Positions 1 to 6,847 of a stretch of DNA of 64,000 nt are shown here, piece after piece (position 1 is the first letter of the stretch; each line of letters starts with the position of its first letter). A program made the position numbers and the translations under genes. The stretch lies in the NCBI GenBank assembly GCA_002419585.1, contig DIGJ01000026.1:1-64000 (forward strand), given 5' to 3'. The stretch is from Lachnoclostridium sp. UBA5725 (lineage in GTDB: Bacteria; Bacillota; Clostridia; Lachnospirales; Lachnospiraceae). Under the pieces are notes generated by a model. The model ran no database searches and was not told the DNA's origin. It saw only the letters and a list, made by a program, of their open reading frames with translations.

Positions 1-48
1 ACATTATCAGAAATGGGGCATAATTCTTTTTGGAAAAAAGAAAATTCG

Positions 49-77
49 TTGACAGATTAAATTGCATATGATAGGAT
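49..77 (+). promoter_or_regulatory. Sigma-A type promoter of the iscR-iscS-iscU-mnmA operon
   Basis: TTGACA at 49-54 is followed after 17 bases by TAGGAT at 72-77. This is the only good vegetative promoter in the 160 bases before the first gene and leaves a leader of about 80 bases. Confidence 0.6.
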
Positions 78-161
78 AAAACAAAAGACCAACTAAAATA
101 CTCGGAATTAAAAGAGTAGGAATTAGATTACTCAAAATTCCAGGTAGAGAGGAGGCAGTAA

Positions 162-629
162 TTGAAATTGTCAACCAAAGGTAGATATGGGCTTCGTGCA
201 GTTTTAGATATTGCGCTACATAGTGAAGAAGAGGCAGTAGCACTTAGCACAATTGCAGAGCGTCAGAGCATTTCCATTAGTTATTTAGAACAGTTGATTG
301 CCAAATTAAAGAAAGCTGGAATTGTTAGCAGTACGAGAGGTGCAAAGGGTGGATACATTTTAGCAAAAGCCCCATCCATGATTTCAGTTGGAGAGATTCT
401 TCGAGCATTAGAGGGCAATTTAGATCCCGTAGATTGTGCTGAAATTGTTGGTGGAGAAACTACTTGTAATGCTTCTGATATTTGTGTAACAAAATATGTA
501 TGGAAACGTATAAGTGATAGTATAAATAGTGCGGTCGATAATCTTATGCTTTCGGAGCTGGTAGAGGAAAGTAAAGCTCGCCTAAAAGAAGGATTGGATG
601 ATAAGTCTATGAATGATTCAATGTGTTAG
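162..629 (+). CDS. iscR: Rrf2-family transcriptional regulator (IscR/CymR type)
   Basis: A 155-residue winged-helix DNA-binding protein of the Rrf2 family. The N-terminus MKLSTKGRYGLRA and the STRGAKGGY wing segment (about residues 57-65) are typical. Three cysteines at 92, 102 and 108 stand where IscR ligates its Fe-S cluster, so cluster sensing is likely; CymR-type relatives without the cluster are the alternative. I chose the TTG start at 162 because GGAGG lies six bases before it and the family N-terminus begins there. It heads the operon with iscS, iscU and mnmA, so it probably controls cysteine desulfuration and Fe-S supply, including its own transcription. The gene name is by analogy. 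Confidence 0.85.
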   Translation: MKLSTKGRYGLRAVLDIALHSEEEAVALSTIAERQSISISYLEQLIAKLKKAGIVSSTRGAKGGYILAKAPSMISVGEILRALEGNLDPVDCAEIVGGETTCNASDICVTKYVWKRISDSINSAVDNLMLSELVEESKARLKEGLDDKSMNDSMC

Positions 630-663
630 TGAAGGGATACTTACAAAATAGGAGATGAAGGTT

Positions 664-1857
664 ATGAATAAGAAGATTTATTTAGATAATGCAGCAACGA
701 CAAAAACGAGACCTGAAGTTGTAGAAGCAATGCTTCCATACTTTACAGAATTATATGGAAATCCATCCAGTGTGTATGAATTTGCATCTCAGAATAAAAA
801 AACGGTGAATGAAGCAAGGGATCTCATTGCAAAATCACTAAATGCACAGACACAGGATATCTATTTTACGGCTGGCGGTAGTGAATCTGACAACTGGGCA
901 TTAAAAGCGACAGCAGAAGCTTATAAAGAAAAAGGAAATCATATTATAACATCAAAAATTGAGCATCATGCGATACTGCATACTTGCGAGTGGCTTAAAA
1001 AGCAAGGGTTCGAGATTAGCTATATCGATGTGGATGAAAATGGAATTCTGAAATTAGACGAATTAAAGAAGGCAATTCGTCCAACTACAATCTTGATTTC
1101 AATTATGTTTGCAAATAATGAAATCGGAACGATGCAGCCGGTAAAAGAAATTGGTGAAATTGCGAAAGAGAATGATATTATATTTCATACGGATGCAGTA
1201 CAGGCATATGGACAGGTACCAATTGACGTGGAAGAACTTCATATTGATATGCTGAGTGCAAGTGGACATAAGTTAAACGGACCAAAAGGTATTGGTTTCT
1301 TATATATACGAAAAGGATTAAAACTTTCTTCCTACGTACACGGTGGTGGACAGGAAAGACATCGTAGAGCAGGAACAGAGAATGTCCCAGGAATTGTTGG
1401 ACTTGGAAAGGCAGCACAAATTGCAATTGAAACAATGGAAGAACGTACGAAAGAAGAAATCCGTCTGCGTGACCTGTTGATTGAACGTGTATTAAAAGAA
1501 GTTCCTTATACCAGATTAAATGGAGACAGAACAAAGCGCCTTCCAAACAATGCAAATTTTAGCTTTCAGTTTATTGAAGGCGAATCGCTCCTAATCATGC
1601 TTGATATGAAAAACATTTGTGGTTCCAGTGGTTCAGCATGTACGTCTGGCTCCCTTGATCCTTCTCATGTATTACTAGCAATTGGACTACCTCATGAAAT
1701 TGCACATGGATCACTTCGATTGACCTTGAGCCATGAAACTACAGAGGAAGAAATCAATTATACCGTAGAAAATATTCGTGAAATTGTAGATAAACTAAGA
1801 AGCATGTCTCCACTTTATGAAGATTACTTAAAAAAGAATCATATTGAAATAGATTAA
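664..1857 (+). CDS. iscS: Cysteine desulfurase (IscS/NifS)
   Basis: Class V aminotransferase-fold PLP enzyme that strips sulfur from cysteine and passes the persulfide to IscU and MnmA. The PLP lysine is in SASGHK (K203 of 397). The mobile-loop cysteine that carries the persulfide is in GSSGSACTSG (C326), the spacing of the IscS/NifS group. An upstream ATG at 655 sits directly on the ribosome site; AGGAG at 650-654 is nine bases before the ATG at 664, so 664 is preferred. Second gene of the operon, 34 bases after the regulator and before iscU and mnmA, which fits a supply role for Fe-S clusters and tRNA 2-thiouridine. Confidence 0.95.
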   Translation: MNKKIYLDNAATTKTRPEVVEAMLPYFTELYGNPSSVYEFASQNKKTVNEARDLIAKSLNAQTQDIYFTAGGSESDNWALKATAEAYKEKGNHIITSKIEHHAILHTCEWLKKQGFEISYIDVDENGILKLDELKKAIRPTTILISIMFANNEIGTMQPVKEIGEIAKENDIIFHTDAVQAYGQVPIDVEELHIDMLSASGHKLNGPKGIGFLYIRKGLKLSSYVHGGGQERHRRAGTENVPGIVGLGKAAQIAIETMEERTKEEIRLRDLLIERVLKEVPYTRLNGDRTKRLPNNANFSFQFIEGESLLIMLDMKNICGSSGSACTSGSLDPSHVLLAIGLPHEIAHGSLRLTLSHETTEEEINYTVENIREIVDKLRSMSPLYEDYLKKNHIEID

Positions 1858-1906
1858 TCAATATGAAGCTGAAGAAAAATTAACTTAAAAACGAAAAACT
1901 TATATA

Positions 1907-1927
1907 AGAGTCTAAGCAATAGATTCT
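1907..1927 (+). promoter_or_regulatory. Small hairpin next to the iscU ribosome site
   Basis: Eight-base arms at 1907-1914 and 1920-1927 (one G-U pair) around a five-base loop end two bases before the AGGAGG at 1930-1935 of iscU. It has no following U-run, so it does not look like a terminator. It could stabilise a processed iscU-mnmA message or influence ribosome access. Confidence 0.35.
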
Positions 1928-1942
1928 CTAGGAGGAATAATA

Positions 1943-2380
1943 ATGTACAGTGAAAAAGTTATGGATCATTTTACAAATCCAAGAAATGTTGGAGAGATTG
2001 ATAATGCAAGTGGTGTTGGAACCGTAGGAAATGCTAAATGTGGAGATATTATGCGTATTTACCTTGACATTGATGAGAAGGGAATCATTAATGCCTGTAA
2101 ATTTAAAACATTTGGATGTGGAGCAGCGGTTGCAACCAGCAGCATGGCAACAGAACTTGTAAAAGGAAAAACGATTCAGGATGCACTACAGATAACCAAC
2201 AAAGCAGTTATGGAAGCACTCGATGGACTTCCACCAGTTAAGGTACATTGTTCTTTATTAGCAGAAGAAGCAATTCATGCAGCGCTTTGGGATTATGCAG
2301 AGAAAAATGGAATTGTGATTGAGGGCTTAGAAAAACCGAAGACGGATATTAGTGAAACCGAAGAGGAAGAAGTATACTAA
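1943..2380 (+). CDS. iscU: Iron-sulfur cluster scaffold protein (IscU/NifU N-terminal type)
   Basis: A 145-residue scaffold on which new Fe-S clusters are built from sulfur delivered by IscS. It opens with MYSEKVMDHFTNPRN, the family signature. The three ligand cysteines are C33 (AKCGD), C59 (FGCGAA) and C103 (VHCSLL), with the conserved aspartate at 35. Residues beyond about 125 form an acidic tail (SETEEEEVY) not needed for the fold. AGGAGG is seven bases before the ATG. It lies 85 bases after iscS and 14 before mnmA, in one transcription unit. Confidence 0.94.
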   Translation: MYSEKVMDHFTNPRNVGEIDNASGVGTVGNAKCGDIMRIYLDIDEKGIINACKFKTFGCGAAVATSSMATELVKGKTIQDALQITNKAVMEALDGLPPVKVHCSLLAEEAIHAALWDYAEKNGIVIEGLEKPKTDISETEEEEVY

Positions 2381-2394
2381 GAGTTGGAGGCTTT

Positions 2395-3483
2395 ATGGAA
2401 AAGAAAAAAGTAGTCATCGGAATGTCGGGTGGTGTGGATTCTTCCGTTGCAGCATACCTTTTAAAAGAAAAAGGCTATGATGTAATTGGGGTTACCATGC
2501 AAATCTGGCAGGACGAAGACCAATTTACACAGGAAGAAAATGGTGGTTGTTGTGGTTTGAGTGCGGTTGATGATGCAAGAAGAGTCGCAGATGATTTGCA
2601 AATTCCTTATTATGTCATGAATTTTAAACAAGAGTTCAAAGAAAATGTGATGGACTATTTTGTGAAAGAATACTTACAAGGTAGAACACCAAATCCTTGT
2701 ATTGCATGTAATCGGTATGTGAAATGGGAATCTTTATTAAAGCGTTCTCTTGATATTGGTGCAGAATATATTGCAACCGGTCATTATGCCCGAGTGGTTA
2801 AACTTGATAATGGAAGGTATACGCTAGGGAAATCTGCAACAGCTGCAAAAGATCAAACCTATGCCTTATATAACCTAACACAATTTCAACTTTCCCATAC
2901 TCTTATGCCAGTTGGAGAATATACAAAGGATGAAATACGTGCAATTGCAGAAAAGATTAATCTTCGTGTTGCAAATAAACCAGATAGTCAGGAAATTTGC
3001 TTTATTCCCGATAATGATTATGCGAAATTTATTACAGAGAATTCTGGGAAAAAGATAGAAGAAGGAAATTTTGTCACAACAACTGGTGAGGTAATTGGAA
3101 GACATAAAGGGATTTCACACTATACGGTGGGTCAGAGAAAAGGACTTAATCTATCCCTTGGAAAACCGGTATTTGTGGTAGAACTAAGACCAGATACGAA
3201 TGAAGTAGTGATTGGAGATAATGAAGAAGTATTTCATGATCGACTTTATGCAAATCAGTTGAATTTTATGACAATCGAGCACCTAGATGGTGAAATGAAA
3301 GTCAGCGCGAAAATACGATACAATCATCAGGGAGCACCGGCTACTATCCGTATGATGTCGGAGGATGTGATGGAATGTGTCTTTGATGAGCCACAAAGGG
3401 CCATTACCCCAGGACAAGCTGTTGTGCTTTATGATGGGGACTTGGTGGTCGGTGGTGGTACGATTATTGGAAAGACACTATAA
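2395..3483 (+). CDS. mnmA: tRNA-specific 2-thiouridylase MnmA
   Basis: Adds sulfur at position 2 of the wobble uridine of tRNA Lys, Glu and Gln, using ATP to adenylate the base and sulfur relayed from IscS. The PP-loop SGGVDSS is at residues 11-17. The two catalytic cysteines are C102 (NPCIAC) and C202 (QEICF), spaced as in the family; 362 residues is the usual length. GGAGG precedes the ATG. Last gene of the Fe-S/thiolation operon, closed by the hairpin at 3515-3546. Placement beside iscS-iscU is common in Firmicutes. Confidence 0.96.
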   Translation: MEKKKVVIGMSGGVDSSVAAYLLKEKGYDVIGVTMQIWQDEDQFTQEENGGCCGLSAVDDARRVADDLQIPYYVMNFKQEFKENVMDYFVKEYLQGRTPNPCIACNRYVKWESLLKRSLDIGAEYIATGHYARVVKLDNGRYTLGKSATAAKDQTYALYNLTQFQLSHTLMPVGEYTKDEIRAIAEKINLRVANKPDSQEICFIPDNDYAKFITENSGKKIEEGNFVTTTGEVIGRHKGISHYTVGQRKGLNLSLGKPVFVVELRPDTNEVVIGDNEEVFHDRLYANQLNFMTIEHLDGEMKVSAKIRYNHQGAPATIRMMSEDVMECVFDEPQRAITPGQAVVLYDGDLVVGGGTIIGKTL

Positions 3484-3514
3484 TATGCCAGTAAAAAACT
3501 TCATAAGTCAGATG

Positions 3515-3546
3515 AAATAGTGAATCTTAGGATTCGCTATTTTTTT
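3515..3546 (+). terminator. Rho-independent terminator after mnmA
   Basis: A 12-bp stem (3515-3526 with 3531-3542, one G-U pair) around a four-base TTAG loop runs into a T-run. It lies 31 bases after the mnmA stop and separates the Fe-S operon from the next gene. Confidence 0.85.
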
Positions 3547-3615
3547 ACATTTTCACGGTTTTTCCTTCTTCTACATATAATTATAATGTATAAAAATATA
3601 AAGGAAGGTATTATA

Positions 3616-4350
3616 ATGAGAAAATTTGTAAAAATACTCAGTTTTCTGTTGTTTGCAATGCTCAGCGTTAATATGGTTGCTTTTGCTGCAAGTGTTGAGC
3701 CACAGAGATTTGAAGGAAATGATCCGGACGGTTACGATTACCCAGAGGATTGTATCTATTACAAATTGGAGAATAGTAATCAGGAGGGGACGCATACCGT
3801 CAAATTTGATGAAACGGGAGCAGTCGATCCTTCTGGTGCATACGTGTTTAGCGTACTCGTAGGAACACAAGAAGGAGAGGAATTTACGAAAGTTCTTTCA
3901 TGGAACAGTAATTTTCCAATATATGCAGTTATCGTAAAGGGTTCCAATGCGTTTAACGTGTATGAATATGGTACCAGTGTGCGAAGTGATACCAACCTAG
4001 TTTCTCCGGTAAATGCTTCTGGTCGCCCTGCAGATGTTAGTCATGTATCCATTATAATTTGTCCGAATGATTTTCCACCAGATCCACCAACGCCGACCCC
4101 ATCAATAACACCGACCCCATCTTCTTGCCCGACGTGTCCTCCATCTCCACCAAATCCACCATCTTTTTGTTGTACAATATTCCTTGTTATTTTTATAATA
4201 CTGATAGTCGTTTTCTTCTTATTAGGATTGCTAATTGGCAGAATACTTGGTTTATGCAAGGATAAACACTTATATGTAAAGGTAGATTGTGAAAAAGAAC
4301 ATGATATTTGTCCAGATGATTGTAATCCATGCAGACATGATAAGTTCTAG
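3616..4350 (+). CDS. Secreted, C-terminally membrane-anchored Pro/Cys-rich protein of unknown function
   Basis: A 244-residue protein I cannot name. Residues 1-25 are a signal peptide ending AFA-AS. An extracellular domain follows (about 26-155) with the stretch SDTNLVSPVN, then GRPADVSHVS, a motif that recurs in Firmicutes surface proteins. A linker at about 155-195 is rich in Pro, Thr, Ser and Cys. A strong transmembrane helix (about 193-217) follows, then a short cytoplasmic tail with Cys and His (CPDDCNPC). The start at 3616 has AAGGAAGG upstream; a longer frame back to 3520 overlaps the mnmA terminator. Transcribed alone and convergent with the pair at 4423-5518. A surface or spore-envelope role is only inference. 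Confidence 0.75.
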   Translation: MRKFVKILSFLLFAMLSVNMVAFAASVEPQRFEGNDPDGYDYPEDCIYYKLENSNQEGTHTVKFDETGAVDPSGAYVFSVLVGTQEGEEFTKVLSWNSNFPIYAVIVKGSNAFNVYEYGTSVRSDTNLVSPVNASGRPADVSHVSIIICPNDFPPDPPTPTPSITPTPSSCPTCPPSPPNPPSFCCTIFLVIFIILIVVFFLLGLLIGRILGLCKDKHLYVKVDCEKEHDICPDDCNPCRHDKF

Positions 4351-4370
4351 AATAATTGTTATTGTTTATA

Positions 4371-4410
4371 TAAAGCAAATAGCCTGCTATATAGCGGGCT
4401 ATTTGCTTTA
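4371..4410. terminator. Bidirectional terminator between convergent genes
   Basis: A 40-base near-perfect palindrome (one G-T pair) between the stop at 4350 on the plus strand and the stop at 4423 on the minus strand. The arm begins with A-rich and ends with T-rich sequence, so it can act in both directions. Confidence 0.85.
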
Positions 4411-4422
4411 TACAAAATATTT

Positions 4423-4968
4423 TTATAGTTCTTCTTCCCACCATCCAAAGGCAAGCCTGACATGTATAAGCGTCTTTCCAGGAGGTAAAAAGAATAAAAC
4501 AAAGGAGCTACCAGGGGGAATGATATACATGCCTTGAAAATCATGTTTTGTAAGAGTAATGTTAGGTTCTACTCTTCGAACAAAGGTATAGGTTCCACCG
4601 ACTGGAGTACTGGATACAAAACTAGCACTTTGAATCATTACTTTCGGTTTCATTGGCGGAGTAATTGATTGATTGCCTGCTGCAACATGGATGGAAGTTT
4701 GTGTATGACCGGAAAATTTACTACTTAGCCACCCTTGCGCAGTAATCGGCTGATTTGAAAAATTAGAAACCGTATAAGCGTTAAGAAACATATTTACATT
4801 GGAATCTGGCGGGTTAATTAGACCTCCGAAGGCCTTATAATCACCACCATAACGGATCATGTCCGTCTGACCAAGAAAGTATTTGCCCTTATAGGAATGG
4901 TATACAGAATCACTTAATACGATCATTTGCTGTGGTTGCTTATTGTTTGGTACGTATGTGAAACTCAT
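4423..4968 (-). CDS. Uncharacterised 181-residue protein, downstream member of a tandem paralogous pair
   Basis: Not recognised with certainty; it may belong to a small clostridial DUF family (DUF6143 comes to mind, unverified). It has no signal peptide, membrane helix or nucleotide motif. It shares with its neighbour the order YFLGQ (near residue 30), a GGLINPP/SGIMNPC-like block, a TVSNFSNQPITAQGWL-like block, a TPPMKPKV-like block and a C-terminal WWEEE. Predicted as mostly beta strands. An upstream TTG at 4986 overlaps the ribosome site; GGAAGGGGG precedes the ATG at 4968, giving exactly the length of the neighbour. Separated from it by four bases, so co-transcribed. Function unknown. Confidence 0.7.
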   Translation of the reverse strand: MSFTYVPNNKQPQQMIVLSDSVYHSYKGKYFLGQTDMIRYGGDYKAFGGLINPPDSNVNMFLNAYTVSNFSNQPITAQGWLSSKFSGHTQTSIHVAAGNQSITPPMKPKVMIQSASFVSSTPVGGTYTFVRRVEPNITLTKHDFQGMYIIPPGSSFVLFFLPPGKTLIHVRLAFGWWEEEL

Positions 4969-4972
4969 ATTG

Positions 4973-5518
4973 TTACCCCCTTCCAACTTTTTCTTCCCAC
5001 CAAGTTAATACAATGGTTGAAGTAATCATATCTGTACCATGGGATTTAAGAAAAATGGAAAAGGATCCTCCTTGGCCGATAATTATGGAACCTTGATGGG
5101 AATCACTTACGAGAGTAGAATTCGGAGTAACGATTCGGTCAAAAATATTTACTCCACCGATTAAGTCTTCCGCTAGATAATCAGTTTGCTTCATAACAGC
5201 GTTTGGTCTTGGGGGTGGAAAAATAGCTTGATTTGACGGTGTAATCGGTGAATCGCTCATAACTCCAAAGGGAGGCTTTGCATTCAGCCATATTTGGGCA
5301 GTAAAACTTTGTTCTGTAAAATTTGTAATCGTAAATATATCAAAATACAAATTGACTCCAGAATGGCAGGGATTCATGATTCCGCTCCAGGCACCTAGCT
5401 GATTTCCAAAATAAAGTTCACTGCTTTGACCAATAAAATACCTTCCTAACTGTGAATTCCAGCCAGGACTCGTCAAATTCACGACCTTCTCGGGAAACTC
5501 AATTCTTCTTTCAGACAT
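4973..5518 (-). CDS. Uncharacterised 181-residue protein, first member of a tandem paralogous pair
   Basis: Paralog of the next gene: same length, same block order (YFIGQ, GIMNPCHSGVN, TITNFTEQSFTAQIWL, a SPITPSNQ segment, PPPRPNAV) and the same WWEE ending. The clear sequence drift between the copies indicates an old duplication kept under selection. No signal peptide or membrane segment is visible; the protein is hydrophobic-polar alternating, suggesting a beta sandwich. AAGGAATGAGG precedes the ATG. No good sigma-A promoter is obvious in the 480 bases upstream, so it may use an alternative sigma factor. A structural, assembly or sporulation role is possible but not shown by the sequence. 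Confidence 0.7.
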   Translation of the reverse strand: MSERRIEFPEKVVNLTSPGWNSQLGRYFIGQSSELYFGNQLGAWSGIMNPCHSGVNLYFDIFTITNFTEQSFTAQIWLNAKPPFGVMSDSPITPSNQAIFPPPRPNAVMKQTDYLAEDLIGGVNIFDRIVTPNSTLVSDSHQGSIIIGQGGSFSIFLKSHGTDMITSTIVLTWWEEKVGRG

Positions 5519-5546
5519 AACCTCATTCCTTTCAATTGTAAAAATA

Positions 5547-5581
5547 TGGGCATTTTAAACATTCAATGTAAAAAATGCCCA
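5547..5581. promoter_or_regulatory. Hairpin in the leader of the paralogous pair
   Basis: Ten-base perfect arms (TGGGCATTTT and its complement) at 5547-5556 and 5572-5581 around a 15-base loop lie 29 bases upstream of the gene ending at 5518. Read on the minus strand it is followed by ATATTTTTA, so it could be an attenuator, or a terminator for transcription arriving from rqcH. Confidence 0.45.
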
Positions 5582-5802
5582 ATCTCTTTCTAACCATCAT
5601 ATGATGAATCGTAATATTAGTGCGCTAAGGTAACAGGCCAGCGTCTACCACTAATTTTACGCTAATTATTACTCTAAAGAGAAAAGTATTAAAATTAAAG
5701 GAATAGGAAGAAACGGCCATTAAAGAAGATTAAGATTAGAATAAAAATGAATAATAAAAGCATGTCAGTAGAACATAGCTTTTTTGCTACATAGCTTACA
5801 AT

Positions 5803-5963
5803 ACAAATTGAAAAGGGATGGCTACACGAAAACTATTAATTTACGACGGAAAGAAGACCAAAGTAATGTGGAGGGGCATTCCCCGAACACATTTCTGCCC
5901 TGCTTGGGCTTCTTGGAGTGTTTGTAAATTTAGTTTTCGTGTAGCCGTCCCTTTTCAATTTGT
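5803..5963. repeat. Element with 40-bp inverted ends (MITE-like or structured RNA)
   Basis: The left arm 5803-5844 and right arm 5923-5963 are reverse complements except for one base change and one two-base insertion. The inner 78 bases also fold: AAGAAG/CTTCTT, AATGTG/CACATT and a GGGG-CATT-CCCC tip. No open reading frame of note lies inside. It fills most of the 482-base gap between the genes at 5518 and 6001. The remainder of the gap (5582-5802) is AT-rich with no feature I can support beyond a 12-bp CATCATATGATG palindrome at 5595-5606. Confidence 0.7.
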
Positions 5964-6000
5964 TCAATAACCTAAATTACAAGCCAATGCTCTATTAGCC

Positions 6001-6816
6001 TTATAATGCCCGTTTCCCAGCAACCCCATCTTCGAAGATTGTATATTGATTTATCCCTAAATCAAGCAACAATTTTCTGGTTTGATCAAATTGATACCCA
6101 TAATATTTTGGTACATGACCATCAGATCCAATGGATATCATGTGACCGCCTAATTGCAGATATCGTTTGATTACATCTGGGCCAGGATTCGGTTTTCCAA
6201 GACCATGCTTAAAGCCAGCAGTATTCACTTCTAATGCAATATCCTGTGCTATAATAAAAGCTAAAATCTCATCAAGGATTGATTTGTATGCCTCATAGGA
6301 AAAACTTGCTCCCTTGGAAGGAGCATAGCGAATTGCATAATCTAAGTGACCAAGCACGTTTATATTTGGGTAAGCTATAATATTTTTTAAGGTTGTTTCA
6401 AAGAATTTGGTAAGTCCTTCTTTTTCACTTCTATTTTCCCAATATGAAAAATGGTAAGGATCAAGATTTTCGACTAAATGCGTAGAGCCAATGACCAGAT
6501 CAAAAGAATAAGTATCAAGCAGTTGGTTGATCTGGTTGTTTACGGATTCGGTAGTTCTTAATCCAAGTTCAATTCCCGTTTTTATTTTAATCTTATTTTC
6601 ATATATTTTTCTTAAATCAGAAAGCTTCTTAAAATAATCAGATGGTGAAAAGACGAAAGTAAGCCCTTCTTTATTAAATGGAAAATCAAAATCCATATGA
6701 TCCGTCAGGTAAAAAGTATCAAAGCCTAATGAAACAGCCTTCTCTATCATGACTTCAACAGGAGTTGAAGAATCCGAAGAAAAAGAAGAATGTGTGTGGC
6801 AATCGGTTTGTATCAT
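6001..6816 (-). CDS. PHP-domain phosphoesterase, histidinol-phosphatase (HisJ/HisK) family
   Basis: A 271-residue PHP-family metal-dependent hydrolase. Metal ligands are visible in DCHTHSSFSSD (near residue 5), LTDHMDF (near 38), a GIELG segment (near 82), IGSTH (near 110) and IGSDGH near the C-terminus. The overall pattern matches the HisJ/YtvP group, which dephosphorylates histidinol phosphate. No other histidine gene is in the window, so the substrate is inferred from family only. AAGGAG lies nine bases before the ATG. It is 31 bases downstream of rqcH and probably co-transcribed with it. Confidence 0.8.
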   Translation of the reverse strand: MIQTDCHTHSSFSSDSSTPVEVMIEKAVSLGFDTFYLTDHMDFDFPFNKEGLTFVFSPSDYFKKLSDLRKIYENKIKIKTGIELGLRTTESVNNQINQLLDTYSFDLVIGSTHLVENLDPYHFSYWENRSEKEGLTKFFETTLKNIIAYPNINVLGHLDYAIRYAPSKGASFSYEAYKSILDEILAFIIAQDIALEVNTAGFKHGLGKPNPGPDVIKRYLQLGGHMISIGSDGHVPKYYGYQFDQTRKLLLDLGINQYTIFEDGVAGKRAL

Positions 6817-6847
6817 GTTATATTCTCCTTTAGATGAATAATATCAA

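Noticed and set aside
3520..3615. Longer N-terminus for the surface protein (start at 3520)
   Set aside because: It would begin inside the mnmA terminator and bury the signal peptide; the start at 3616 has a proper ribosome site.
5803..5963. Insertion sequence
   Set aside because: The long inverted ends suggest it, but there is no transposase frame and no clean target duplication; kept only as a MITE-like or structured element.
5519..6000. Riboswitch or tRNA in the large intergenic gap
   Set aside because: No known riboswitch core or cloverleaf was recognised; only the hairpin at 5547-5581 and the inverted-repeat element are supported.
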